Assembly: GCF_964355755.1 (NCBI RefSeq)
Contig: NC_092673.1
Span: 3,663,001 to 3,727,000 of the forward strand
Source: Antedon mediterranea
Lineage: Eukaryota > Echinodermata > Crinoidea > Comatulida > Antedonidae
Length of the DNA: 64,000 nucleotides
Direction: 5' to 3'
Position numbers and translations under genes: made by a program. Below, piece by piece: positions 12,199 to 24,043 of the stretch. Each line of letters starts with the position of its first letter. Within the stretch, counting starts at the first letter, position 1. Below the pieces are notes generated by a model that saw nothing but the letters and a program-made list of their open reading frames with translations, did not search any database and had not been told where the DNA came from.

Positions 12199-12486
12199 AT
12201 ATTGATAGTAAGGTAGAGGTACTCACCCTAGTTAGTACAAAATCCTGGGTCCAATCCTAGTCAATGTTCTCATATCAGCCATGATATCGCTGCAGATTTA
12301 ATTTTTTTTTTTAGATTTAGAAAGTTTTTATATTAATTTCAAATTTATATATATCTATTGTTATGATAATTATCAAGGTCAGTGCCTAGAATCCTCGGGT
12401 TTTGAAGCTGAACATGAACTCGCCACTAAGACGAGTGATCAGCTTAAAATTAATTAATTCATACCAATGTTTGCTATTTTACAATC

Positions 12487-12648
12487 TAGAGCTCTGTCTA
12501 CACTATCAAACTGTATGTGACAAAAAAATGTGATGTGCCCATATATGGTAGTGATATGCTTAAATATGGTAGTGATATGACATCGTCATGTTCCTTATAT
12601 GAGCATTTTTTTGTCACATAAAGTTTGATAGTGTAGACAGAGCTTTAT
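12487..12648. mobile_element. M1 MITE, complete
   Basis: Ends GCTCTGTCTACACTATC and GATAGTGTAGACAGAGC, inverted. The inner part has two tandem core units and the TGACATCGTCATG palindrome. Confidence 0.9.
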
Positions 12649-14676
12649 AATTTCATAAATTGTGTGGTGCGCTGGTTTATATATGAATCTTTTGTGTGTG
12701 ATTATTATAAATATTATACGATGTGTTTATTGTGTGCAAAATTATTTACATAGGCACATATTTACAATTTGCTGGATTATTGCCAATATAACAAATTATT
12801 AGACACCAAAATTTAATTCATTTTATTAATTCTAATAATAATAATAATATAACAGAAATTGCCGAATGTTATAAAGGCAATGGCAATTCAACATTATGAT
12901 ACCAAAATTATAGAAAAGTGATATTTCAAAGCAAAGAATGACTGAACAGTTATATTATGAATTTAGTGACTGTTTTTACGAATGAATATACTAAATTATT
13001 ATATTTAATTGAACTATGCATTCATGTAATTGCAATATTGTAAGTTATCAATCAAATATATATATATCAATATGATATTAATGTATTAAATTTCTACATC
13101 TTGTGCTTTATATAAACTTTTGTCAAAATATTTTACGTGCACTGTTCGTCGAGTTGGTGGTTTTGTTAACACTGAATTATTAATTGCAATATATATATAT
13201 ATAATTATACTGGTACATTGTGATTGTGATTTTTGGATCAATATTTAAAGTTTACGTGATGTGCGCCCTCTATATACTTTGATATTTTAATTCTCTCGTT
13301 CATTTCAGATAACAGAATAAAAATGTAGCTTTAATGTGAAGACAATGTTTCTCTCTTTGTTCGATGTGTGATAACAGCGTACAAGGTGCATAAATCATTG
13401 CGTAATTTGATTATGTATAAAATTGAAATTATCTCATCTCATAATAATAATAATCTGCATAATTTGAACACAGTAAACCTCAAACTACAGGTTTCTCTAT
13501 ATGTTTTAACTTTCATGTTATAACATATAGAGTTACAACATAATTATGCCCACGCATTGTATACCTGTTGCAATTTTATATTGCACACGAATAATCACAT
13601 TGACAAACTATTTTGACGCGCGCGTTCAAACGCTGGGAATGATGGCGGTACGGCCTTTGTACGTGCGAACATACCTCTTCTGACTATGCTATCTTCTGAC
13701 GTATGTATATTTATAACGGTATGACGCGTAAACGATAAACATGTGTGACTAATTACGCTTGGCGCTATGCCCGAAAAACGTTAGGCCTACTAACTAATGG
13801 CCTTTGACCTGTCGATACTCTTTCCCGCCCGAATGGAGTGACACGGTGATAGCGTGCCAGTGACGTCAACTAAACATTTTGGAGTTCAACATAATTCCCC
13901 CTTTCAATAAAACATCACGTTCTGTACAAGCGCACTTTAGAAACGTTTTTTCCAACAATCATCTGGTTCTTTGTTCGTAATGTCGGAAATCGACCGAATA
14001 CCTTTACTCATCATTCGCTAAGCCTTCTCATAAATTTATATATTTCCAACTTCACTTCTGATTGCGGTCTAATCACACACACAAAAAATAAAACTATCGA
14101 ACATTTATCAGTAAATGTTAGTAATTAGTGAGAAGATGTTGTACGGCAAATAGCTGTGTATGACCTGTGTGAATCCTCGCTAGGGATTGGATAGGATTAG
14201 TTGCCGCTCGTAAATGAAAAAAGTCTGAGTAGATGGGTATTGCGGATGAGTTATCCGATAGTTGTTTTGTTCAATTTTTATGTCACACACAAGTATCACT
14301 TTCCCGTATTTAATTTATCCTCGCTTGGATTTAGTCAGCTATGTAAAGTGCATTTTGATAGATTTTATTCATAATTTATCTCGTGTATGCATATGTAATA
14401 GATGCTATTATGAAAGGAGAATAGTTTACCGTTTTTGCTCATCGTTAAAAATAACGTCAATCCTGGCAGATAGTCTACCAATATAAAGTATATACAATAA
14501 TCTGGTATGGATTTAACACAACGTCAATAAACCCAAATGGTAACTATAATGTGAATTGGAATTAGTTAGAGGTTACTCCATACATTAAAGTAAAGATGTA
14601 ATTCTCAAACCCCCCTCCCCCTCCCCCTCCCCTTCCCCTCCACCAAATGTTTGAAATGAATTTGTTACTCCATACA

Positions 14677-14990
14677 TTAAAGATGTATTGTTCCCATGAA
14701 AACATAATGTTTAAAATGTTGAATATGTCATTTTAATGTCATATCATAGTTATCGACTTTAAACAAAAAATGAATCGAAACAAATGTATTTACCTGAAAA
14801 ACTGTAATTTAAAACAAAAAAAGTAAAATTGGCTGCCAGCCAATGGGTTTTTGGTTGAATGTGACCATTTATTTTGTCATTTATATGAGAAAATTTGTTT
14901 CTCTTTTTTTTTTCTACAAAATAACCTATTCAAAGTCTGATTTAATTCATTTTCATTTTTCATGTTTTTGGTGGACAATACATCTTGAAA
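14677..14990. mobile_element. M3 MITE-like element
   Basis: Left end ATTAAAGATGTATTGTTCCC and right end GGACAATACATCTTGAAA are inverted copies. The inner part shares CATTTTAATGTCA, TATCGACTTTAAACAAAAA and GGTTTTTGGTTGAATG-type blocks with the copies at 58713 and around the retrotransposon. An extra copy of the left edge (GTTACTCCATACATTAAAG) lies just upstream near 14570. Confidence 0.75.
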
Positions 14991-15311
14991 TGCTCCTCCG
15001 TGGTGTAATGTATGACATACGCCCTTGTAAACAGTTCGCAAGTTCGATATTATGTTAACGATACTTCCGTTACAAGCTATATGTTCGATACGATATTGCT
15101 AATGTGTCTATGACTTACCGGTAGGCTATTGTAATATGTGACTTAAATTTCAATAAGTTAAAAGGTTCTTGATCATTTCAAGTTCATTGGAACTCGTTTT
15201 TCTATGAAGTTTTGAATCATCAACGAAATATGATATTACGGCCAGAAGGTCAACACGTTTTTCCAATCATTTATAACTATTATTAATAATTAATTTCAAC
15301 TGCAGTTAAGG

Positions 15312-15790
15312 CCCATTTACATTAGGAGACGATAGCGATCGACGATAAATATAAGCATGCATTTTTTAAACATAAAACAAAAGAATTTAGAAAGGTTTTC
15401 GTTTTAGAACTGCTGTCTTTGATAACAAATATTTTAAAAATTAAAATAACAATTTCCTACATAAAACAAATAAAACATTTAACAAGTTTTCACTATAGAA
15501 CTATACCCATCTATGCTATATATATTTTTACACGTCCCGAATCAAATGACGTCATGATAATAGTAATTAGAGCAATTATATCGTGACGATGCAACGATTT
15601 TATTGTTCGTATTGATAATGACGTCATTTGATTGGATTTAAAAAAAAATATTACTTTTATCAAAGACAGAATAAATGGTCATTCTATAGTTCTATAATAA
15701 AAACGTTTTCAATTTCTTTTGTTGCATTTAAGAAAAATACAATATATATCGTCAATCATTATCGTTGTAGTACAAACAGGCGAAATGTAA
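15312..15790. mobile_element. M5 palindromic element with two TGACGTCA sites
   Basis: Begins after TTAA with GGCCCATTTACATTAGGAGA, and its outer parts are inverted copies of each other (GACGATAGCG...ATCGTC; TCTTTGATAAC...TTATCAAAGAC). The centre has TGACGTCA twice (near 15547 and 15619) around ATATCGTGACGATGCAACGA. A second copy of the centre is at about 24960-25185. No coding capacity. Confidence 0.65.
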
Positions 15791-15795
15791 CTGTA

Positions 15796-18500
15796 AAGCG
15801 TGGTTCCCACTAGAACGCAACGCAGCAATTACGTATTGACGCAAAGTGAAGTATTGCGTAATCACAAGTAGGAACCGCAACGCAACAGTGCTGAAAAAAT
15901 CACAGATTTGATTTCACGCAGGCGGGGGCAAACACAATTATTGGAAGGGCATTTTCTTACGTTGCGTAGGTTGCGTTACGTTGCGTCGCTAGTGGGAACC
16001 AGACTTAAAGCTTTTCTTTTATTTCATGATTCTCGTATACGAGGCCTATCATGTCTAGAGATATAATAAACAGAGCCTGCAGTTTCTTGTCTCCTGACTA
16101 CAACCTTTCTCCAACTATATCATACGGTACACGTTAATATACATAGTTTCGATAACACGTATATACACAGATCCCTACGTGGTTCTCACTAGCGACGCAA
16201 CGCAAGGACGTAACGCAACGCAAGTGAATTGACCAATCACAAGCGATGGCTTATTCGCTTGTGATTGCTAACTGTTTATAACTTCGCTTGTCATTGGTTA
16301 AAACGCTTGCGTTGCGTTTACGTCCTTGCGTTACGTTCTAGTGGGAATCAAGCTTTAACGCTTGCGTTGCGTTTACGTCCTTGCGTTACGTTCTAGTGGG
16401 AACCAAGCTTTAAGCGTGGTTCCCACTAGAACGCAACGCAGCTACGTATTGACGCAAAGCGTTGTATTGCGTAATCACAAGTGGGAACCGACGACGCAAC
16501 AGTGCTGAACAAATAAAAAATCGCAGGTTTGATTTCACGCAGGCGGGGGCACAACAACACAATTATTGGAAAGGCATTTTCTTACGTTGCGTCGGTTGCG
16601 TCGCTAGTGGGAACCAAGCTTTACCGTATTTTTACACGATATTTCAATTTCAACAAACATTTTATTTCATCAAATGGCATACAAATAATACAATGCATAA
16701 AACAGAGGACGAACCTAGAAGTAAATTTGTCTCAGTTGCCATGGTTACAAAAAATAATAAGAACAAGGGAGAATATGAAGCATAATTTTATTTGGTTAAG
16801 AACATTAACTCGGTATCAAATTTATAATATTATGTAATGCTTGTATATATTAATATGACAGTCTGTTAGTGACAACGTATACGATAATGGAATTCAGTGT
16901 CTTCTGGGATTATTCGGTTTATATATTTAATGTATAATAGCGTTTCCCTTGTGAAAGTAAATGAATTGAGTATAAACAAGAGAGATGCGGGTTCTGTTGT
17001 CTTAATCAGATGTTTAATTTACCGAATGATTGCGTAAATACTAACAAAAATGTCACACTTAATTTGAAATTTGCAGTGATGACAAATCCTTTTGATTAAT
17101 CCTGACGCGATATTACACAAAGGACAATATTGAAAAACAATTTACCCGTCCCCGGCCGTCCGTTTGTAGTAAACAGGCCAATGAGCTTTATTTCGAAAAG
17201 ACAAGCTTTATTAAAGCTTGGTTCTCACTAGCGACGCAATGTAACGCAATCTACGCAACGTAAGAAAATGCCCTTCCCATCATTGTATTTGCCCCCGCCT
17301 GCGTGAAATCAAACCTGCGATTTTTGCAGCACCGTTGCGTCGTCGGTTCCCACTTGTGATTACGCAATACAGCAATTTGCGTCAATGTTGCGTTGCATTG
17401 CTAGTGGGAACCACGCTTTAAAAATGTAATCTTGACTATAGACATGTATATCTCGAAATGAATTGATAATTCACTTCGTTACGTGTTAAAGCTTGGTTCC
17501 CACTAGAACGTAACGCAAGGACGTAAACGCAACGCAAGCGTTTTAACCAATGACAAGCGAAGTTATAGACAGTTAGCAATCACAAGCGAATAAGCCATCG
17601 CTTGTGATTGGTCAATTCACTTGCGTTGCGTTACGTCCTTGTGTTGCGTCGCTAGTGGGAACCACGCTTTAAGCTTGGTTCCCACTAGAACGTAACGCAA
17701 GGACGTAAACGCAACTCAAGCGTTTTAAAGCATGGTTCCCACTAGCGACGCAACGCAAGGACGTAACGCAACGCAAGTGAATTGACCAATCACAAGCGAT
17801 GGCTTATTCGCTTGTGATTGCTTACTGTCTATAACTTCGCTTGTCATTGGTCAACGCGCTTGCGTTGCGTTTACTTCCTTGCGTTACGTTCTAGTGGGAA
17901 CCAAGCTTTAGCAATGACAAGCGAAGTTATAAAGCGTGGTTCCCACTAGAACGCAACGCAACGTAACGCAGCGACGTATCGACGCAAAGTGATGTATTTT
18001 GTAATCTCAAGTGGGAACCGACGACGCAGTGCTGTTTGATTTCACGCATGCGGGGGCAAACACAATTATTGGAAGGGAATTCTCTTACGTTGCGTAGATT
18101 GCGTAACGTTGCGTCGCTAGTGGGAACCAGGCATTAGCAATCACAAGCGAATAAGCCATCGCTTGTGATTGGTCAATTTACGTTGCGTTACGTCCTTGTG
18201 TCGCGTCGCTAGGGGGAACCACGCTTTAGAAGAGAAGGTAATTGTAGTTGTATGACACGGCTTGGTATGCCGTGCGTTCTTAAACGTGGTTCCCACTAGA
18301 ACGCAACGCAGCAACGTTCGACGCAAAGTGCTGTATTGCTTACTCACAGCAGGTGGGAACTGACGATGCAATGCAACAGTGCTGGAAACATCACAAGTTT
18401 GATTTCACGCAGGCGGGGGCAAACACAATTATTAGAAGGGTATTTGCCTACGTTGCGTAGATTGCGTTACGTTGCGTCGTTAGTGGGAACCAAGCATTAG
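15796..18500. mobile_element. cluster of M2 MITEs (A and B subtypes)
   Basis: At least eleven M2 copies or fragments. Subtype B: 15796-16012, 16412-16624, 17212-17421 (inverted), 17935-18136, 18282-18500. Subtype A: 16180-16357, 17486-17671, 17728-17912. Fragments: 16357-16411, 17671-17727, 18134-18230. All share ends AGCGTGGTTCCCACTAG or AGCTTGGTTCCCACTAG. A is a fold-back of about 180 bp whose centre holds ACCAATCACAAGCGATGGCT and its inverted copy. B is about 210 bp with a centre GATTTCACGCAGGCGGGGGC. Several copies abut end to end or have inserted into each other. Confidence 0.92.
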
Positions 18501-19585
18501 AAGAGAATGTATATCTCATCGTAGTTGTGTACGTCAAGGCTTGGTATGCCGTGCGTTGTTATGCAAATAAGATTGTGCAGGTGTAGTGGGAACTGGTCGA
18601 TGTCTTCAGTGGAAAATGGTTATCTTTGCTCAATTTAGGAACATTATTTTTGTAATGTAAATCTCGCAAATACGAAAAAAATTCGCTATTGAAGTTTGAA
18701 AAAGTTATCTTAATGGTCGAAATGAACACTCCGGTCTCCTCCAAGATATCATCGCCATGATCTAATCTTGTAAACAATATTCAATCTATAAATCATGCCT
18801 TCATATATTAATCTAACCATAAAGGAATTTCCTCCATTAACCATAGCGTTAGGCGATAGACAGGCAACCAAGCTTAATCGGTAGATCTTAGAGATCAAAC
18901 AAATTATGAAATGAAATAATATTGCAATAAGCCAGGCGCTCCTTCATTAGACATGGAACATTTAGAAATTGATCAGACAATATAATCCTTTATAATTTAT
19001 TTTCATATACAGATGAATTACTTTGTTCAAAGTAGATTTATTTTATAGAACGTCTTCAAATTAATGTCTTAAACTACACTAATCATGCATATCACGTAAT
19101 ACCCAATCGTCCTACCCCTGCGATAGTTATATACAGGTGTATTCTGGAATGTGATTCGCAGAAGAACATCTCGTTTGTTAATGGAAATTGATATAACCGG
19201 ATAAAACATCATTTATGTAGGAAAAACATGCAATTATAAATACTAAAAAAATATACTAAAACAGAAAATCATGCAAATGAACTTTAAAACACAACTTATA
19301 AAAAATGCAGAATGTTTTGAACAAAATCAATACATTATTAATATTGCTATCACTTTAAGTGTTTTCAAATTTAATTATTATAGACATTTCGTTTAAAATC
19401 CATAAATTCGTGCGAAGTCGACATTATAATTTATGCAGAGGAAAACATCGCAGCTTCTAGGTTAAGATGTTAACAGATATGACACTTATTCGCTCGTAAG
19501 TCTCCTCGAAAGATGTCGAAATCACGAGTAAAAATGGCCGTTTAATATCGCTTTACAGCCTCCATAAATTCTGCGTAATGTACAT

Positions 19586-19800
19586 TTAAAGCGTGTTTCC
19601 CACTAGAACGCAACGCAACGACGTATCGACGCAAAGTGCTGTATTGCGTAATCACAAGTGGGAACCGACGACGCAATAGTGCTGCAAACATCGCAGGTTT
19701 GATTTCACGCAGGCGGGGGCAAACACAATGATTGGACGGGCATTTTCTTGCGTTGCGTAGATTGCGTCATGTTGCGTCGCTGGTGAGAACCAAGCTTAAA
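19586..19800. mobile_element. M2B MITE
   Basis: Complete subtype B copy flanked by TTAA on both sides (CATTTAAAGCGTG and AAGCTTAAATG), matching a TTAA target duplication. Confidence 0.9.
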
Positions 19801-20219
19801 TGTTCTATGCGATATTAATGGTTTAAAATCTATTTTGGACGAATTCAAGAACGCTAAAATCGTCAATATCTCCGAATAGTTTATCACAAAACGGATTATC
19901 TACAATTTTAGTACGGTGTATAACTTTGCAATTTTGGGAGAACAAAAATATTCATACAGAACAATGTCTTATTCTAATGAAAGACCAAATTTGAGGATTA
20001 AGACTTTCGAGAACCAATTGCATGCAATAATTTCATGTTCTTAATCAAAATAATCATTACATATTTGCATTTATGCTTGATTTACGGGTTCTATACTGCA
20101 TGTCTTGTATGTCCGGCTTATAAGACAGAAAGTGAAACCTTACCGAGTCCGTATTACTGGCGTAATCCCTCTTATTCAAAGTTAGGCCTATATAAGTTAC
20201 TAACTGCTTACGTTAACCT

Positions 20220-20386
20220 ATCTAATGCTTGGTTCCCACTAGAGACGCAACACAAGGACGAAACGCAACGTAACTGATTTAACCAATCACATGCGGTGGA
20301 TTATGCGAACTGTCGCTTGTCATTGGTCAACACGCTTGCCTTGCGTTTACGTCCTTGCGTTACGTCCTAGTGGGAACAAAGCTTTA
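20220..20386. mobile_element. M2A MITE
   Basis: Ends GCTTGGTTCCCACTAGAGAC and GTCCTAGTGGGAACAAAGC. The inner fold-back is partly deleted. Confidence 0.85.
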
Positions 20387-21427
20387 AGTATTTATTTGTA
20401 TCGTTAAATAAGAGAGTCCACGTTTGTACTATAATATAGTGTGAATATATGGGCCCGTGGTCTAAAGATAAATAAAGGCAGGCAGCATTGCCTGGAATGA
20501 AATGGAATGAATCGCTGACGTATGTATTTTTGGCAGAAAATAAAGGTCCGGATAAAGAGCGCTCGAGTCTGCCTAAATTCATACAAATAATGCTTAATTT
20601 GTCAACTTGTTTGTTGAGGTGTTGATTTATCTATTCTAGTTCTAGGTAACCTCAGCATCAAACAGGACAGAAAGTAAATCTATTAAATTAAAACAGCTTA
20701 GGAGGAGAGTTAGTGGTTATATCTATCACTGCTGGGATTTTCGTTTCGTCACGTCAGCTTCCTATCGTCCGAAGAAGATCGTATCACACACGTACCTGCT
20801 CACAGGTTGTCACTTACACAATATAGTCCTAATATAGAAACAATAATAATACATTTGTATGTATATATATATAATAATCATCAATATTTAAATAATTTAA
20901 ATGCATGCAAAATACACATCAAATTGGTTCATTTTTGGTACAATTCAACACGGCGATAACAAATTGAAGCGTATAAAGAATTCATTAACAATGTTTAACA
21001 GTAAAGCATCAGGCGATGGTACGTCGGTTATAAACGTATTTAATTTGATCGTTGTCTACAGCTTAGATCTGCGGTCTTGTTAACGATTTTCAAACAATTC
21101 TTAAACATCATGTTTCGCACCATAAACGACCTATTTCTCGCCATACAATAATATTAATCATTAGAAATAGGAAACCATGTCTAGCCAAATTAAACACACC
21201 ATGCATTGTCCTGGTGGTAAAGCATGCTTTTAATTTGCAGATACAAGAATTTGTGCAGGTGTTTTACAAGGAATGTATTTTTGAATGGATGATTTAACAA
21301 AAGTATAATTAATAATGTGCAAGGAATGGATAATTTTACAATTCATGGTAATATTAATTTCGTGTATCCAGAGTAGAGTGACTTTCTCTTAATTGTACCC
21401 GATTACCAGTGCTGTATCTCCACATAC

Positions 21428-21584
21428 CATCTATTTTCGAAGTATCATAGGAATATTTGGTAATACAGCATCACATTTATATCACATTTGATGCCTGTAT
21501 CGTAAGGTTAGGTTAAACGTTGCTTACTACTAGAACATGTGAAATACATTACCAAATATTCCTATGATACTTCGGAAATAGATA
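21428..21584. mobile_element. palindromic element with 35-bp inverted ends
   Basis: CTATTTTCGAAGTATCATAG with GAATATTTGGTAAT (21431-21464) returns inverted at 21549-21582 with one or two differences, enclosing about 85 bp. Only one copy is seen in the window, so MITE status is inferred. Confidence 0.55.
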
Positions 21585-21999
21585 CAGTACCGAGAATCGG
21601 CTGCTTAATCGTTGTTATAGATTGTCTTACTAGTACTTATAGGCCTCGTGTAATTGTCACTCTTTTCAAATTTACAGCCACTTTGAACTGCGATATACGA
21701 GCATTATGCGCATAAAGATGAAACATTATTCATACAAATCCTATTATTTACTGCAAAATATTACTAAAACATAGATCAGGTTACATGCTATCATGAATCA
21801 ACACAAACACACACAAGTTCACCTCATCTCTCTCTCTCTCTCTTTTTGTCAGCTCTTCACTTTTAATACCACACTTGACAGGTATAACTCCCACATTAAT
21901 GCTTAACGTCCCATGACACAATAAAGCTCCGGGCTTTTTGGTTTTCATGGACGTATATTTGACATGCGTTTACATATTATTTTGACAGTACGCGCAGGG

Positions 22000-22148
22000 G
22001 TATCAAACTTTATGCGACAACAAAGATGTGATGTGCCCATATATGGACACGATGAAATCATATCACTACCATATTTGGGCATATCACTACCATATTTGGG
22101 CACATCACACTTTTGTTGTCAAACTATTAGATAGTGTAATCAGAGCTT
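22000..22148. mobile_element. M1 MITE, inverted
   Basis: M1 core in reverse orientation (TCACTACCATATTTGGGCAT twice). The ends are degraded but recognisable (TATCAAACTTTATG; TAGATAGTGTAATCAGAGC). Confidence 0.85.
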
Positions 22149-22177
22149 CGTACGATGGTTCTGGTTGGATCAGATCA

Positions 22178-22305
22178 GATAATTAATAATTGTAATTTGA
22201 CCAATCATGAAGCAAGTATCATCTGTTCTATCTCTTGTGATTGGTCAACTCACTTACGTTAAGGATACGTCATTGCGTTGTGTCAAAGTGGGAATCAGGC
22301 TTGAA
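22178..22305. mobile_element. M2A remnant
   Basis: Diverged copy: GACCAATCATGAAGCAAG, CTTGTGATTGGTCAACTCAC, GTGGGAATCAGGCTT. One end is lost. Confidence 0.6.
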
Positions 22306-22829
22306 GAACTTTATCTCTATATTTAGTAAATGCGCATAAACTAAATTCATTAGTATAATATTTGCTCAAAATTCAATCTACTATAAAAAAAACGGTGAGT
22401 CAAGCGCTGAAATTAATATTTATTAACTGGTCTTCGTCATGTGTATGAGCAATGGGGAGAAAATGGTAAACAGTTTGTTAACAGTTATATGAAATTTATA
22501 ATATGCTACGATTACGAAATAGAAAACCTTAGCAATAAAATAATATTATTAATAGTATCATTTTAAATGTACATCGGTGTTACGATTGTTCTTGTTTTAC
22601 TAAGTTGTTAAAAGTACTATCAACTCATGTTGAACGTTCAATAATCATCTCCAGTCTGTCGCCAATGTCTATTTGTTTCTACATTCGTTATACTGTGAAG
22701 CTAGCAAATAGTACTAATTGACTACGTATTATGACGTCACTGTATGTCACTAATTCTGCGCGGAAATCTTTTATTTTGTAGTATCGCAATCGTCTGCCGA
22801 TCACTTCATTTGGAGTACCTCTCAAGAGA

Positions 22830-22845
22830 GGACATCCGGATGTCC
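22830..22845. promoter_or_regulatory. 16-bp perfect palindrome beside an E-box
   Basis: GGACATCCGGATGTCC is self-complementary and is followed directly by CACGTG (22845-22850). It lies about 1.2 kb upstream of the kinase start codon, just before a possible first-exon donor (AAG|GTAATG near 22953). A role in the kinase promoter is inferred. Confidence 0.3.
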
Positions 22846-23166
22846 ACGTGATATATTTGGTTTATGGAGTGCGCCAGTACGGACAATATTTTGTTATTTT
22901 ATCGTATACATTATGGAAATAGTAAGTTGGAACGATGGGCGCTAACTGCAAGGTAATGTAATTTGTTTTCGTATTGATATGTAGTTCACCAGAGGAAAAT
23001 GTTTTCACTATTAATTAACTAACTACTAATCAAACTTAGTAATCATCCTTCTGAATTTCTGCTGTCGGTCTGTCTGTTTGTCCATCATATTTTGTGTATA
23101 TGTATCAATCCCAAATGGCTTTGACTATTGTGTTTTATTCTGGTTTATAGCAAATTATACAGTCAT

Positions 23167-23435
23167 ACAACTTGATCTATAGATGTACGAATTGAGAAAC
23201 AAACTAAATTCGAAATACATTTAAATTCAGACAAATATGATGATTATGAGTAATTTTCCATAAAGTGATTCCAGGAAAAAGTTGATCGCGTTTTAGAAAC
23301 AATGTATAATAAACTTGATCTATATAACTGTATGCGAATTGAGAAACAAACTTATTTCGAAATACATTTAAATTCAGATGATGATTATGAGTAATTTTCT
23401 ATAGTGATTCCAGGAATGGGATCGCGAGTTAGACC
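23167..23435. repeat. tandem duplication of about 140 bp
   Basis: Two diverged copies of a block running from ACTTGATCTATA through GAATTGAGAAACAAACT, CGAAATACATTTAAATTCAG and GATGATTATGAGTAATTTTC to GTGATTCCAGGAA. Confidence 0.85.
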
Positions 23436-23494
23436 CACATTTAGAAGTAATAGAAAGATAGTGTAGGCCTAGTGTGGGAGTGTTTGGCTTATTG

Positions 23495-23785
23495 TATGGA
23501 AGAGGTTTAGTCTGGTCGATGCCCTTCTCTGGGGGTGGGGTAGATTTAGTCTGGTCGATGCCCTTTTCTGGGGGTGGGGTGGGTTTAGTCTGGTCGATGC
23601 CCTTCTCTGGGGGTGGGGTAGATTTAGTCTGGTCGATGGCCTTCTCTGGTGGCGGGGTAGATTAAGTATGGTCGATGGCCTTCTCTGGTGGCGGAGTAGA
23701 TTTAGTCTGGTCGATGGCCTTCTCTTGGGGTTGGGTGGGTTTAGTCTGGTCGATGCCCTTCTCTGGGGACGGGATGGCATCTGAT
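23495..23785. repeat. 39-bp minisatellite, about 7 copies
   Basis: Unit TTTAGTCTGGTCGATGCCCT followed by TCTCTGGGGGTGGGGTAGA. Because 39 is a multiple of 3, both strands stay open (63 and 145 aa), but the frames have no start context or known domain. It lies upstream of the first coding exon of the kinase gene. Confidence 0.92.
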
Positions 23786-24043
23786 GCATAAGAAAATTAA
23801 GGGCCATACCTCTGTAACTCAGACAAATAAAGTTTCTTGTATCTTGTAACTTAATGAAACGTAGACTGTTTGGTATGAGTTTGATTGTCTCTTTATATCT
23901 TATCATCGTATCATTATTGTTTTATAGTGTGCTCTGAAAAATACTTGGATATACTGTTTCCGACACCGCTTGGACAACTTCCGATTATAAATCAATCTGT
24001 TAAGAACGTATGGTTTCAGTGTTTCTTGGCACTGGACAACGAG

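Larger units (their letters stand above)
12660..22800. other. gene-free, repeat-dense intergenic region
   Basis: No exon of a known family was recognised on either strand over 10 kb. Longer open frames (for example 16462-16785, 18141-18371, 20035-20277) fall largely inside palindromic repeats. The named repeats are listed separately. The remainder is AT-rich unique-looking DNA with short TA microsatellites near 13060 and 13190, a C-rich run at 14610-14640 and a TC run at 21826-21843. Confidence 0.6.

Noticed and set aside
12235-12300. Second tRNA-SINE head (CCTGGGTCCAATCCTAGTC)
   Set aside because: Only a B-box-like stretch; no A box at the right distance. Same for the scrap at 3690-3720.
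16462-16837. Two overlapping plus-strand frames of 102-107 aa
   Set aside because: Mostly inside an M2B copy, no domain, both frames equally open.
22934-22953. ATG GGC GCT AAC TGC AAG followed by GTAATG as first coding exon of the kinase
   Set aside because: Joining it in phase to the acceptor before 23930 soon gives a stop; the ATG at 24044 with a signal peptide fits better. It may still be a non-coding exon.
23469-23906. 145-aa arginine/proline-rich minus-strand frame
   Set aside because: Translation of the 39-bp minisatellite; open because the unit length is a multiple of three.
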